This document shows, piece after piece, positions 7,082-15,666 of a stretch of DNA of 45,791 nt. The stretch comes from Rhodomicrobium udaipurense JA643 (lineage in GTDB: Bacteria > Pseudomonadota > Alphaproteobacteria > Rhizobiales > Rhodomicrobiaceae): NCBI RefSeq assembly GCF_000636015.1, contig NZ_JFZJ01000012.1:1-45791 (forward strand), given 5' to 3'. Below the pieces are notes generated by a model. That model did no database searches and was not told where the DNA came from. It worked only from the letters and a program-made list of their open reading frames with translations. The position numbers and the translations under genes are program-made. Numbering within the stretch: the first letter of the stretch is position 1; every line of letters starts with the position of its first letter.

Positions 7082-8365
7082 TTACTGAGAGGCAAGCGCC
7101 TGTTCGAGGTCGGCGATGATGTCCGCCGCATCCTCGATGCCAACGGAAAGACGCACTGTGTCGTCGCCAGCGCCCGCCGATTCGCGCTGCTCCGGCGTGA
7201 GCTGCGCATGGGTTGTGGAAGCCGGGTGAATGATGAGGCTGCGCACGTCGCCGATATTGGCGAGAAGCGAGAACAGCTTCACGTTCGAGATGAGGTTGAC
7301 GCCAGCCTCATAGCCGCCCTTCAGGCCGAAGGTGAACACGGCACCCGCGCCTTTCGGCGTGAGGCGCTGGGCCAGCTCATGATAGCGGTTGCCCGGCAAG
7401 CCCGCATAGTTGACCCACGCGACCTTCGGGTGCTTTTCGAGCCACTCGGCGACCTTCACAGCATTTTGCACATGACGCTCGATGCGAAGCGGCAGCGTTT
7501 CGAGGCCGTTTATTATCAGGAAGGCGTTGAACGGCGAAATGGCGGGGCCGAGGTCGCGGAGGCTGAGCACGCGCGCCGCGATGGCGAAGGCGAAATTGCC
7601 GAAAGTCTCGCCGATATTCAGGCCATGATAGGACGGATTCGGCTCGGAGATCGCTGGATAGCGCCCGCTCTTCAGCCAATCGAATGTGCCGCTGTCGATG
7701 ATGGCGCCGCCGATCGAGTTGCCCTGACCGCCGAGGAACTTCGTGAGTGAATGCACCACGATGTCCGCGCCGTGCTCCTTCGGACGGAACAGGTAGGGCG
7801 TCGCGAGCGTGTTGTCCACGATGAGCGGCACGCCGGCTTTCTTGGCCACCGCCGCGATCGCGGGCACATCGAGGACAATGCCGCCGGGATTCGCGATGGA
7901 TTCGATGAAAATGGCCTTCGTCTTCGGCGTGACGGCGGCTTCAAAGCTTGCCGGGTCGTTGCCGTCGGCCCAGACCACGTTCCAGCCGAACTTCTTGAAG
8001 GCGTGGTTGAACTGGTTGATGGAACCGCCATAAAGCTGGCGAGAGGCGATGAATTCGTCGCCCGGCTCAAGCAGCACGTGGAATATGAGAAACTGCGCGG
8101 CGTGGCCCGATGCGACTGCGAGCGCTGCCGTGCCGCCTTCGAGGGCTGCGAGGCGCGCTTCGAGCACGGCTTGCGTCGGGTTGTTGATGCGCGTGTAGAT
8201 GTTGCCGAACGCCTGCAAACCGAACAGCGCGGCGGCATGTTCGGCGTTGTCGAACACATAAGACGCGGTTTGGTAGATCGGCGTGATGCGCGCGCCGGTA
8301 GCGGGATCGGGTTGCGCGCCGGCATGGATGGAAAGGGTGGCAAAGCCGGGTGTTATTTCGGTCAT
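7082..8365 (-). CDS. metY: O-acetylhomoserine sulfhydrylase (Cys/Met metabolism PLP enzyme)
   Basis: It encodes 427 residues, the normal length of the MetY branch. FATLSIHAGAQPDPATGARITPIYQT opens the fold, and YTRINNPT and ALASGHAAQ-type motifs follow. The PLP lysine is K209 in HSLTKFLGGQG. The enzyme makes homocysteine from O-acetyl- (or O-succinyl-) homoserine and sulfide in the cytoplasm. CGGAGG lies 8 bases before the ATG. The 286-bp upstream gap was searched by eye for a SAM-II-like riboswitch and none was convincing. It is a single gene with a strong terminator. MetZ or cystathionine gamma-synthase are less likely because of the long C-terminal half and the LSIHAG/GGQGNSIGG signatures. 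Confidence 0.88.
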   Translation of the reverse strand: MTEITPGFATLSIHAGAQPDPATGARITPIYQTASYVFDNAEHAAALFGLQAFGNIYTRINNPTQAVLEARLAALEGGTAALAVASGHAAQFLIFHVLLEPGDEFIASRQLYGGSINQFNHAFKKFGWNVVWADGNDPASFEAAVTPKTKAIFIESIANPGGIVLDVPAIAAVAKKAGVPLIVDNTLATPYLFRPKEHGADIVVHSLTKFLGGQGNSIGGAIIDSGTFDWLKSGRYPAISEPNPSYHGLNIGETFGNFAFAIAARVLSLRDLGPAISPFNAFLIINGLETLPLRIERHVQNAVKVAEWLEKHPKVAWVNYAGLPGNRYHELAQRLTPKGAGAVFTFGLKGGYEAGVNLISNVKLFSLLANIGDVRSLIIHPASTTHAQLTPEQRESAGAGDDTVRLSVGIEDAADIIADLEQALASQ

Positions 8366-8651
8366 CGATTATCCTCCGTTTGGCAGATTCAACCGCCAAT
8401 CCCGGATAAAAGCAATCATTTTTCTTCGTAATTAATAAATGCGCCAAGAAACGCAAAATAATTGCGATAAGCTGGGCTTGTGGCGCAATGCACAAAGCGT
8501 GAGCGAGGGGATGCGCGCGAGCCTTTTGCGGGGGTGTGACGCCGAATTTGTGGCTTGAGCTTTGCAGGGTAATGCGCGCCACGAGGTGACAGATCGAAGC
8601 TCGATTTCCGGTCAACCGCGGCCGATCCTGCCGCGATTAAGCGCCTTTCCC

Positions 8652-9254
8652 CTACACGCTTCGGGTTGCCGCGCGAAAGGCGTTCCAGTCCTCGCGCGTG
8701 AGTTCCCAGATTTCGGCCGCGCAGACTCCGCCTACATAGCTGCGTTCTTCGATGGCGATGACGAGCGCGCCCTCCTTTTCGGTGACGCGGCGGGAAGCCG
8801 TGTTATCCGGGGCCTTCGCGACCCTCAGCGTTTCACGGCCGAGCGTGTTGAACCAGTAGTCCGTCACCGGCTCGCAGGCCTCGGTCATGATGCCCCGTCC
8901 ATGCCACGGAAGTCCGAGCCAGAAGCCGCGATTATCGCCGTTCAGATCCCGCAATTCGACGCTGCCGATGTGGTGATCGGGGCCGCTTTTGAGCCAGATC
9001 GTCCAGCCCCAAAGATTGCCAGCTTCCATGGCCGGGAGGACAACGTCGCGATAATAGGTGAGCGCCCCATCAGCCGGATAGGGCCACGGCACGCGATCGC
9101 TCAGAAAACGCACGATTTCCCAATGCGGAAAGAGCGCCTGCGTTGCGTTGGCATCTTCCAGCCTGGTCGGACGAAGTATGAGGCGGGGCGTTTCGAAGGT
9201 CGGAATCATCGCGACAACCTTGAACGGATCGGTCTCGTCGATACGAGCCATCAT
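8652..9254 (-). CDS. GNAT family N-acetyltransferase (RimJ/RimL-like)
   Basis: It encodes up to 200 residues. FETPRLILRPTRLEDA is the hallmark N-terminus of RimJ/RimL-type GNATs. GFWLGLPWHGRGIMTEA is the acetyl-CoA pyrophosphate-binding loop (R/Q-x-x-G-x-G/A variant GRG), and TLRVAKAPDNTASRRVTEKEG is motif B. The substrate (protein N-terminus, amino acid or small amine) cannot be read. The start is uncertain. The ATG at 9254 has no clear ribosome site; an internal ATG at 9209, directly before IPTFETPRLIL, fits the family's usual N-terminus better. It stands alone between metY and the polyketide operon. Confidence 0.8.
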   Translation of the reverse strand: MMARIDETDPFKVVAMIPTFETPRLILRPTRLEDANATQALFPHWEIVRFLSDRVPWPYPADGALTYYRDVVLPAMEAGNLWGWTIWLKSGPDHHIGSVELRDLNGDNRGFWLGLPWHGRGIMTEACEPVTDYWFNTLGRETLRVAKAPDNTASRRVTEKEGALVIAIEERSYVGGVCAAEIWELTREDWNAFRAATRSV

Positions 9255-9368
9255 CTATAAAACGCAATACAGCGAAAGACTATGGCGGCCGCCGATGCCG
9301 CTCCGTTTTGAACAGACTTAATAATGCGCTCGACCGCTCTGCGCCGCCGGGCTATCGCCGCGAGGGAA

Positions 9369-10487
9369 CTACGAGGCGGCCCGGTCCAGTGCGCGCGGCG
9401 GAATACGCGTCCAGTCCGCGCCGAACGACAGCATCCGCGGAAGCATGTAGGCGGCGTTCATCGCCAGCTTCTGTCCCATCGGGCTCACGAGCAGGCGCGA
9501 CAAGGCCGTGGCGCGGCGAAGCTGCGCGGACAGATCGCGGGCAAGTGCCGCCTGGAAGACATCCGCGCCTTCGCCGGAAAGGTAGATGCCCGCCGCGCGA
9601 TGCGCGGTGTGCAACGCAATCGACATGCCGTCGCCGGAAAAGGACGGAATGACCGCCGCCTGATCGCCGATGCGCCACAGCCAGCCGTTCGAGCGCGCGA
9701 GGAAGCCATAGGGAAGGCCCGCGATGGCGAGCGGCCTCTCGGTGAGGCACTCCGCGCCGGAAAGCCGACGTCCGGCGTGTGGTGCCTCGTGCCGAAGCGC
9801 GTCGAGCACCGCCTCCCATGAGCCATAGCGGTCCGCGTAGACATCCTTGCGCACGATGAGACACAGATTGGCGCGGCCGCCCTCGACCGGCTGAAGGCCC
9901 GCATAACCGCCGCGAAACAGGATCAGCTCGATATGGCCGGATAGCGCCACCGCTTCCTCGGGCTGAAGCCGCCAATACGTCTTGAAGGCGAGGCACTCCG
10001 GGTGCGCGCCGCGCTCGCGCTTGAAATCCTTGATGTCGTGCTTGCCGCTGGCGAGGAACGCGGCGTTTGCGAACACCTCGCTGCCGCGTTCGGGCAGGAG
10101 GGCGAAGCCGTTCATCGTGCCGGTCACGCTCTTGACACGCACGCCGCGCCGGATTTCCGCGCCCGCGCTTGACGCGAGCCGCAGCAGCGCCTCGTCGAGC
10201 ACGCGCCGGGATAGGCTTCGCGCCTCGAAAGGCAGCCGCGCCGTCACCGGCTCGCCCGTCCCCGCGAGACGCACGTGGCTGAGGGTCAGCGCGCCCAGCT
10301 CGTCCACCGGAAGGCCCAGCGACTCGAGATAGCCGACGCCCTCGTGGCTCAGGAATTCGCCGCAAACCTTGTCGTGGGCGACGGCTTCCTTCTCGAACAC
10401 GACGACGCTACGCCCCGCCCGCGCAAGATGAGTGGCAAGGGCAGCCCCGGCCGGGCCCCCTCCGATCACCGCAGCATCGTAATTCAT
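9369..10487 (-). CDS. FAD-dependent oxidoreductase of the type III polyketide operon
   Basis: It encodes 372 residues from the ATG at 10487. The dinucleotide motif GGGPAGAALATHLARAG is at residues 9-25. The family signature KVCGEFLSHEG (about 40-50) and the later GDQAAVIPSFSGDGMSIAL place it with geranylgeranyl-reductase-like or aromatic-hydroxylase-like flavoproteins. Its start overlaps the methyltransferase stop by 4 bp (ATGA), so it is translationally coupled as the third gene after the polyketide synthase. Streptomyces srsABC uses a flavoprotein hydroxylase to oxidise a methylated alkylresorcinol; by analogy this protein probably hydroxylates or oxidises the polyketide ring. The exact reaction is inference. 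Confidence 0.82.
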   Translation of the reverse strand: MNYDAAVIGGGPAGAALATHLARAGRSVVVFEKEAVAHDKVCGEFLSHEGVGYLESLGLPVDELGALTLSHVRLAGTGEPVTARLPFEARSLSRRVLDEALLRLASSAGAEIRRGVRVKSVTGTMNGFALLPERGSEVFANAAFLASGKHDIKDFKRERGAHPECLAFKTYWRLQPEEAVALSGHIELILFRGGYAGLQPVEGGRANLCLIVRKDVYADRYGSWEAVLDALRHEAPHAGRRLSGAECLTERPLAIAGLPYGFLARSNGWLWRIGDQAAVIPSFSGDGMSIALHTAHRAAGIYLSGEGADVFQAALARDLSAQLRRATALSRLLVSPMGQKLAMNAAYMLPRMLSFGADWTRIPPRALDRAAS

Positions 10488-11212
10488 GCCGCCGCGCCCT
10501 TGACCCGCGTCACGCAGAGCCTGAACGGCGTCCATGCCTCGATGCTCGCCGCGCCGGGCGCGAGTCCCGCTTCGTCGAGCAGCCTTTGCCAATCCTCGCG
10601 CTTGAAGGCGCTTGCGACCGAAACGGGGCCGTCATGGCGCATGAAGCGATGCTGCCGCGTCGCGAAGAACGCAGCCTTGAGAAAATAATAGGGCAGCGGA
10701 TGGCGCTCCAGATCGTTGATGATCCAGCCGATACGCGCCGTATCCTCCATCCAGCGAATGAAACGCACGAGTTCCGGTCCCGGCAGATGATGGGTGAACA
10801 ACGAAGACATGACGATATCGACATCGAAATCGGCGCGAAAGTCGAACAAATTTGCCGTGAGCCATGTGATTGGCCGGCCCGGCGGCGTGGCTTCGGCGGC
10901 AGACCGCGCAGCCCTCAGGTTCATGTCTACCCCGATGAAGCGGGCCTGGACGCCGTTTTCTTGCGCCCAGAGATCAACTTTTCGCGACATGTCACCGTAA
11001 CCGCTGGCGGCGTCGACGACGACGAGCGGCCGGTCTTTCGGCCAGCGGCCTTCCCGCTTGATCCGCCGGAAAAAGGCAAGCGTCGGGCGATAGGCGAGAG
11101 ACAACTCATTGGCGCGCGTCAGCTGCCGGAGGACCGCGCGATGCTCCTCATACGGCACCTCCTCATGGTCCATCAGTTCCGGCGTCGTGTCCCGCTTCGA
11201 GAAATCGGGCAT
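10484..11212 (-). CDS. Class I SAM-dependent methyltransferase of the type III polyketide operon
   Basis: It encodes 242 residues from the ATG at 11212, 5 bp after the polyketide synthase stop. An AAGGCGG lies in the end of that gene, which supports this start over longer in-frame readings. VVVDAASGYGDMSRKV (about 65-80) is motif I for SAM, and FIGVDMNLRAAR is motif II. DIVMSSLFTHHL lies at the usual motif IV position. The late YYFLKAAFFATRQHRFMRHDGPVSV is typical of bacterial methyltransferases found beside type III polyketide synthases. It probably methylates a phenolic or pyrone hydroxyl of the polyketide. SrsB of Streptomyces is an unrelated membrane methyltransferase, so the operon logic is parallel rather than identical. 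Confidence 0.82.
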   Translation of the reverse strand: MPDFSKRDTTPELMDHEEVPYEEHRAVLRQLTRANELSLAYRPTLAFFRRIKREGRWPKDRPLVVVDAASGYGDMSRKVDLWAQENGVQARFIGVDMNLRAARSAAEATPPGRPITWLTANLFDFRADFDVDIVMSSLFTHHLPGPELVRFIRWMEDTARIGWIINDLERHPLPYYFLKAAFFATRQHRFMRHDGPVSVASAFKREDWQRLLDEAGLAPGAASIEAWTPFRLCVTRVKGAAA

Positions 11213-11217
11213 CAAGT

Positions 11218-12285
11218 TTACACCGCCTTGAACAGCATCGTCTCCGCCGTCAGCCCCGGCCCGAAGGACATCGCGCATCCTTTGGCGCCCGACCGCGCAT
11301 CTTCAAGCACAGACTTCAGCACGAACAGCACTGTGGCGGAAGACATGTTGCCGAAGTCTTTCAGGGTTTGCCGCGATGCCGCCAGCGCGTCGATCGGCAG
11401 GCGGAACGCGCTCTCCACCGCGTCGAGAATGGCGCGGCCGCCGGGATGCACGGCCCAAAGCTCGATGTCCTTCGTCGTCCAGCCGTTGAGGATCGCGTCG
11501 GCGGCGCGGTTGATGGCCTCGCCGACGGATGCCGGGATGCGCGTCGACAGCACCATGTCGAAACCGAAATCGCGGATGTGCCACGCCATCTGATCCGCCG
11601 CCTCCGGCATCACCGTCGCGTAGAAGCGCTCCATCGACAGGCCCTTCTGCTCGCCGCTGATGAGCGCCGCCGCCGCGCCGTCCGCGAACAGGAGAAACGG
11701 CATCATCTCCTCAAGTTCCTGCGTCTCCTGGAAATGCAGCGTGCATAGCTCGATACTGACGACAAGCACCTTAGCGGATGGTTCCGAGCGCACGATGTGG
11801 TGCGCGAGTTTCAGCGCGTTGATGGCCGCATAGCAGCCCATGAACCCGACGATGGTGCGCTCGACGCCAGGGTTGAGGCCGAGACGGCTGACGAGTTCGA
11901 GGTCGACGCCGGGCGCGGAAAAGCCGGTGCAGGATGTGACGATCAGGTGGGTGATCTCGTCCGTTGCCGCGCCAAGGTCGAGCCGCGCCACGGCGCGCTC
12001 GGCGAGAAGCGGTGCTTCGATCTCGTACTGACGCATGCGCTGCCCGGTGCTCGGGAAATTGCCGGGAGCGTAGAAAACCTCGCCGTTGATCGACGCGCCG
12101 ACGTGGTCCTCGGAGGGCACCACGCAAGAGAACCGATTTTCGATCTGCCCCATTTGTACAAGTCGGTCAAAAATCGAGCGCTTGCGTGGGTCCGTCAGTA
12201 TTTGCCGCTGAAATTCAATGAAAGCCTTGTGAACCTGGTGGGGCGGGACTGCGGTCGCGATCTTGTTGATGTGGGCTACTGACAA
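11218..12285 (-). CDS. Type III polyketide synthase (chalcone/alkylresorcinol synthase family)
   Basis: It encodes 355 residues, the standard type III PKS length. The catalytic triad is complete: Cys151 in GFMGCYAAINALK, His280 in WAVHPGGRAILDAV and Asn313 in FGNMSSATVLFV. VTSCTGFSAPGVD and the C-terminal GPGLTAETMLF loop are also diagnostic. The family condenses a CoA or ACP starter with malonyl-CoA and cyclises the chain; in proteobacteria fatty starters give alkylresorcinols or alkylpyrones. The start is a TTG at 12285, with GGAAGG well placed upstream, so expression may be modest. It leads a three-gene operon with a methyltransferase and a flavoprotein. Confidence 0.92.
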   Translation of the reverse strand: MSVAHINKIATAVPPHQVHKAFIEFQRQILTDPRKRSIFDRLVQMGQIENRFSCVVPSEDHVGASINGEVFYAPGNFPSTGQRMRQYEIEAPLLAERAVARLDLGAATDEITHLIVTSCTGFSAPGVDLELVSRLGLNPGVERTIVGFMGCYAAINALKLAHHIVRSEPSAKVLVVSIELCTLHFQETQELEEMMPFLLFADGAAAALISGEQKGLSMERFYATVMPEAADQMAWHIRDFGFDMVLSTRIPASVGEAINRAADAILNGWTTKDIELWAVHPGGRAILDAVESAFRLPIDALAASRQTLKDFGNMSSATVLFVLKSVLEDARSGAKGCAMSFGPGLTAETMLFKAV

Positions 12286-12498
12286 GGTAAACCTTCCAGA
12301 AATCGGCGTTGACCATAAAAAGACAAAATTTACCCGCTGAGATTGTCCCTCCTATGATGGCCCAACTTCCGGGATGGCAGAACGCATCCGCCTGCCGCGC
12401 TCCCGACGGGATGCGCGATCCCGATCAACCCCGACGAGACGGGTCGGCGACCAGAGCGGAAAGCTCGGTTTCGCCGCATGTTCCACGAGGTACAAAAG

Positions 12499-13720
12499 AT
12501 GATACATCGGCGACCGCACAAAATATCCTCTCTCTTCGCGTTTTGCGGCGGATTGCTCTGCGTCCTTTTAGCCGTATCGGTCGCGCTGCCGGTGCGCGCC
12601 GCGGAAGCGACACAGGACGGTTTTCGCGCATGGATCGCGTCGTTCCGGCAGTCGGCGCTCGATGCGGGCGTGAAGCCCGAGGTCTACGACCGCACCACGC
12701 GCCCGCTTACGGCGGATTTCAGCCTCCCCGATCTCGACATCGGCAATCGCAAGTCGCAGGGCGAGCAGCCTGAGTTCGTGCGCACGCCCGAGCAGTATGT
12801 GTCCGAGAAACAGATGGCGAACCTGCTCGTCAAAGGCCGCGACCTTGCCGCGCGCCACGAGAAAACGCTGTCCGAGCTGAAAAGCCGCTACGCTGTCGAC
12901 CCGTATATCATGCTTGGCCTGTGGGGCCGCGAGACGGCGTTCGGCACCCAGCACGACGGCTATAGCGGCCTTCGCGTGCTCGCGACGCAGGCTTACATCG
13001 GCGCGGCGGAGGTTCAAGACCTCGTGGGCAGGCGCGTTCGGCCTCGTGCAGTTCATGCCGACCGATTACCTGAAATACGCGGTCGAGCCGGACGGACGGA
13101 AGCTCGACATCTGGACCAAGGTGCCGGACGCGCTGACGGCGCTGGCGCGCAACCTGCACGCCATCGGCTGGAACGCGAAGCAGCCGTGGGGCTTCGAGGT
13201 GCGCGCGCCGGACGGCGTGGATTGCAGCCTCGGCTATCTCGACGTGACGAAGCCCGTCGCGGAATGGGAGCGCCTCGGTGTGCGCCCGCTGAAGGGCGAG
13301 CGGTTCCCCGACGCGTTGCGCGGGGTTGAGGTGTCGTTGCTCCAGCCCGCTGGCGTCTATGGCCCGGCCTTTCTCACCACACATAATTTTCAGGTGATCC
13401 GCGAATACAACAAGAGCGACCTCTACGCGCTGTATGTCGCCCACCTCGCCGACCGCATTCGCGGGCAGGGGCCGTTTGCAAAGGCGTGGGAGCCGATCCG
13501 GCAGGTTCACACTTCCGATGTAGAATTTTTGCAGAAGCGGCTGACGGGCCTCGGCCTCTATGCCGACACGGTGGACGGCAAGGCGGGCGGTCGCACGCGC
13601 GCGGCTGTCGGCGCGTATCAGAAGCGGGCGGGGATGCCGCTGACGTGCTGGCCGACCGAGGCCATCGTCGCCCATGTCAAGGCGAACGCGGGCAAGGCCA
13701 CGCTGAACGAACGGCAGTAG
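12499..13720 (+). pseudogene. Lytic murein transglycosylase (MltB/SLT family) broken by deletion and frameshift
   Basis: The gene starts at the ATG at 12499 (GAGG 8 bases upstream) with a signal peptide ending near VRAA. Frame 1 carries the FRAWIASFRQSALDAG start and the catalytic-Glu segment LGLWGRETAFGTQHDGYS, then GLRVLATQAYIGAA. After about 13005 the family sequence continues only in another frame, with RFKTSWAGAFGLVQFMPTDYLKY and a C-terminal peptidoglycan-binding domain (VEFLQKRLTGLGLYADTVDGKAG), ending at 13720. Between AYIGA and FKTSWAGAFG intact relatives have roughly 30 more residues. The break is therefore a deletion plus a shift, not a single-base error. The enzyme would have cleaved periplasmic peptidoglycan. 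Confidence 0.82.
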
Positions 13721-13755
13721 CCGGAGATGCGGCGGCAAGCGCCGCTTGCTGCCGC

Positions 13756-14532
13756 TCAATTCATGAACCAGCCGTGGCTGACGACGAGCGACTGGCCCGT
13801 CAGCGCGTTAGTCGGGAAGGCCGCGAAGAACAGCGCCACCTCGGCGACGTCTTCCATGGTGGTGAATTCCTTGTCCACCGTCTGGCCGAGCATGATGCGC
13901 TCGACAACCTCCTTCTCGGAGATGTTGAGGCGCGCGGCCTGCTCGGGGATCTGCTTTTCGACGAGCGGCGTCTTCACGAAGCCCGGACAGATGACGTTGG
14001 TGCGCACGCCATGGCCGGCGCCTTCCATCGCGATCACGCGTGCGAGGCCCTGAAGCCCGTGCTTCGCCGTGACATAGGCCGATTTCAGCGCTGACGGCGC
14101 TTTCGAGTGCACCGAGCCCATGAAAATGATCGTGCCGGAGTTTTGCTTGTACATGTGCGGCAGGCACGCCTTCGAGGTGAGGAACGCGCCGTCGAGATGG
14201 ATCGCGAGCATCTTCTTCCAGTCGGCGTAGGGGAAATCCTCTACCGGATGCACGATCTGCACGCCCGCGTTCGACACGAGGATGTCGACCGTGCCGAAGG
14301 TCTCCACCGTCTTCGCGACGCCCGCATTCACGGCGTCCTCGCTCGTCACGTCCATTTCGAGCGCAATCGCCTTGTCCGCTCCGCCGAGCGAACGCGCAGC
14401 CTGCTCCGCCGCATCGAGCCGCACATCCGCGATGGCAACGCGCGCGCCCGCTTCCACGTAGCGCTTCGCGATGGCAAGGCCGATGCCGCCCGCAGCGCCG
14501 GTGACGATGGCGATTTTTCCGTCGAGTCCCAT
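13756..14532 (-). CDS. bdhA: 3-hydroxybutyrate dehydrogenase (SDR family)
   Basis: It encodes 258 residues. TGAAGGIG (11-18) binds the NAD cofactor, NAG is at 88-90, and the catalytic residues are Ser140, Tyr153 and Lys157 (YVTAK). [16 protein letters not shown] and the ending [10 protein letters not shown] are characteristic of bacterial D-3-hydroxybutyrate dehydrogenases. These interconvert 3-hydroxybutyrate and acetoacetate during polyhydroxybutyrate turnover. It is monocistronic, convergent with the broken transglycosylase, with a 35-bp gap. The generic SDR fold is certain; the substrate is inferred from the C-terminal signature. Confidence 0.85.
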   Translation of the reverse strand: MGLDGKIAIVTGAAGGIGLAIAKRYVEAGARVAIADVRLDAAEQAARSLGGADKAIALEMDVTSEDAVNAGVAKTVETFGTVDILVSNAGVQIVHPVEDFPYADWKKMLAIHLDGAFLTSKACLPHMYKQNSGTIIFMGSVHSKAPSALKSAYVTAKHGLQGLARVIAMEGAGHGVRTNVICPGFVKTPLVEKQIPEQAARLNISEKEVVERIMLGQTVDKEFTTMEDVAEVALFFAAFPTNALTGQSLVVSHGWFMN

Positions 14533-14610
14533 GCTGTCCTCCCGCTTTCAAAGTGAGTTGGATTGGTGCAATGCAAACACAGAACTCAAGAGGGCGTCGG
14601 CCGCTCCGCG

Positions 14611-14700
14611 CTAAAGCGTCATCGCTTTTGCTAGAATATCTGAGTTTCTATGAGCATGATCTTATCGCAAAACCGGCGTCCACTTTTGCGGATCATGCTC
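14611..14700. repeat. Hyphomicrobiales-type palindromic intergenic repeat
   Basis: This 90-bp element opens CTAAAGCGTCATCGCTTTTG (an internal AAAGCG/CGCTTT hairpin). It closes with a long dyad: GAGCATGATC (14652-14661) and GATCATGCTC (14691-14700), with CGCAAAA/TTTTGCG nested inside. The GAGCATGATC...CAAAACCGG...CCACTTTT...GATCATGCTC layout is widespread between genes in Rhizobium and Bradyrhizobium relatives. Its right arm ends inside the stop codon of the following gene. Roles in mRNA stability or termination are plausible. Confidence 0.75.
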
Positions 14701-15580
14701 AATAAAGCGGCAGCGGAAAATAGCGCAGCATCAGTTCTTCATAGCGGCCGGACGCCTTGACGCGGGCGAGCGCATAATCCAGCACCTCGCGAAGGCGCGT
14801 GTTGCCTTTTTTCACCGCGATGCCGATGCCGTCGCCGAAATAGCGCGCCTCCGTATAGCCGCCGCCCTTGAACTCGCAGCAGCGGTTCGCGTCCGTGCCC
14901 TGAATCCAGAACATGAGCGAAATGCCGTCGCCGAAGAGCAGGTCCACGTCGCCCGCTTTCAGCGCGCCCCGCGCGTCGGCGGCGGTGTCGAAGGACATGA
15001 TCTTCGCGCCGTCGAAGAAGTCTCGCAGGAACGCCTCATGCGCGGAGCCCCTGACGACCGCGACCTTCTCGCCCTTGAGCGCCTCGACCGAAACTTCGCG
15101 GAACAAGGCGCCGGTTCTGCCGACGAAGCGCGCGGGCGTCATGTAATAGCGGTTGGTGAAGTCCACATCGGCGATCGTCTTGCCATTGATGGCCATGGAT
15201 GCGATCACTGCGTCCGCTTCGTTCGCCTTGAGCGATGGCACGAGCGTCGACCATTCGGCGGCGGAGATGTCGCAATCGATGGAAAGCTCGCGGCAGATCG
15301 CGCGGGCGAGGTCGATGTTGAAGCCGATCAGGCGACCTTCCTCGTCATAATAGTTGAACGGCGGATAGTCGGCCTCTGTCAGCACGCGGAGTTGCGGCAG
15401 CCACGACCAGTCGGGCTTCGGGCCGACCTGGATGTCGCGCAGTTTCTGTGCGTTATCGGCCTTCTCGGTCGCTTCGGGATCGCCCTCGGCAGCCAGCACC
15501 GTCACCGCAAAAACGACGCAGAAAAACACCGCGAGAAGGCGGAGCGCCCGGCGCGGCGGTAACAGTCTGAAAGTAATCAT
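14699..15580 (-). CDS. Periplasmic amino-acid-type solute-binding protein (family 3)
   Basis: It encodes 293 residues from the ATG at 15580. An upstream in-frame ATG at 15634 would put a polar stretch before the signal sequence. The N-terminus RALRLLAVFFCVVFAVTVLAA is a signal peptide. LRVLTEADYPPFNYYDEEGRLIGFNIDL is the classic start of family 3 binding proteins, which bind amino acids or similar polar ligands. VDFTNRYYMTPARFVGR and the ending EELMLRYFPLPLY also fit. No permease or ATPase genes are adjacent, so it may serve an unlinked ABC transporter or act as a sensor. It is divergent from the glycosyltransferase at 15667. Confidence 0.85.
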   Translation of the reverse strand: MITFRLLPPRRALRLLAVFFCVVFAVTVLAAEGDPEATEKADNAQKLRDIQVGPKPDWSWLPQLRVLTEADYPPFNYYDEEGRLIGFNIDLARAICRELSIDCDISAAEWSTLVPSLKANEADAVIASMAINGKTIADVDFTNRYYMTPARFVGRTGALFREVSVEALKGEKVAVVRGSAHEAFLRDFFDGAKIMSFDTAADARGALKAGDVDLLFGDGISLMFWIQGTDANRCCEFKGGGYTEARYFGDGIGIAVKKGNTRLREVLDYALARVKASGRYEELMLRYFPLPLY

Positions 15581-15666
15581 CGGCCGCAACCTTCGGTTTG
15601 TGGACAGGGCAGTCGCGAAACAGTTCTTCTTCATTCGGTAGTATGAGTTTTGCGTAAAGTGAAAAA

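Noticed and set aside
8366..8560. Possible SAM-II riboswitch upstream of metY
   Set aside because: The leader was read for the conserved pseudoknot words of SAM-II and none aligned; only an ordinary ribosome site is clear.
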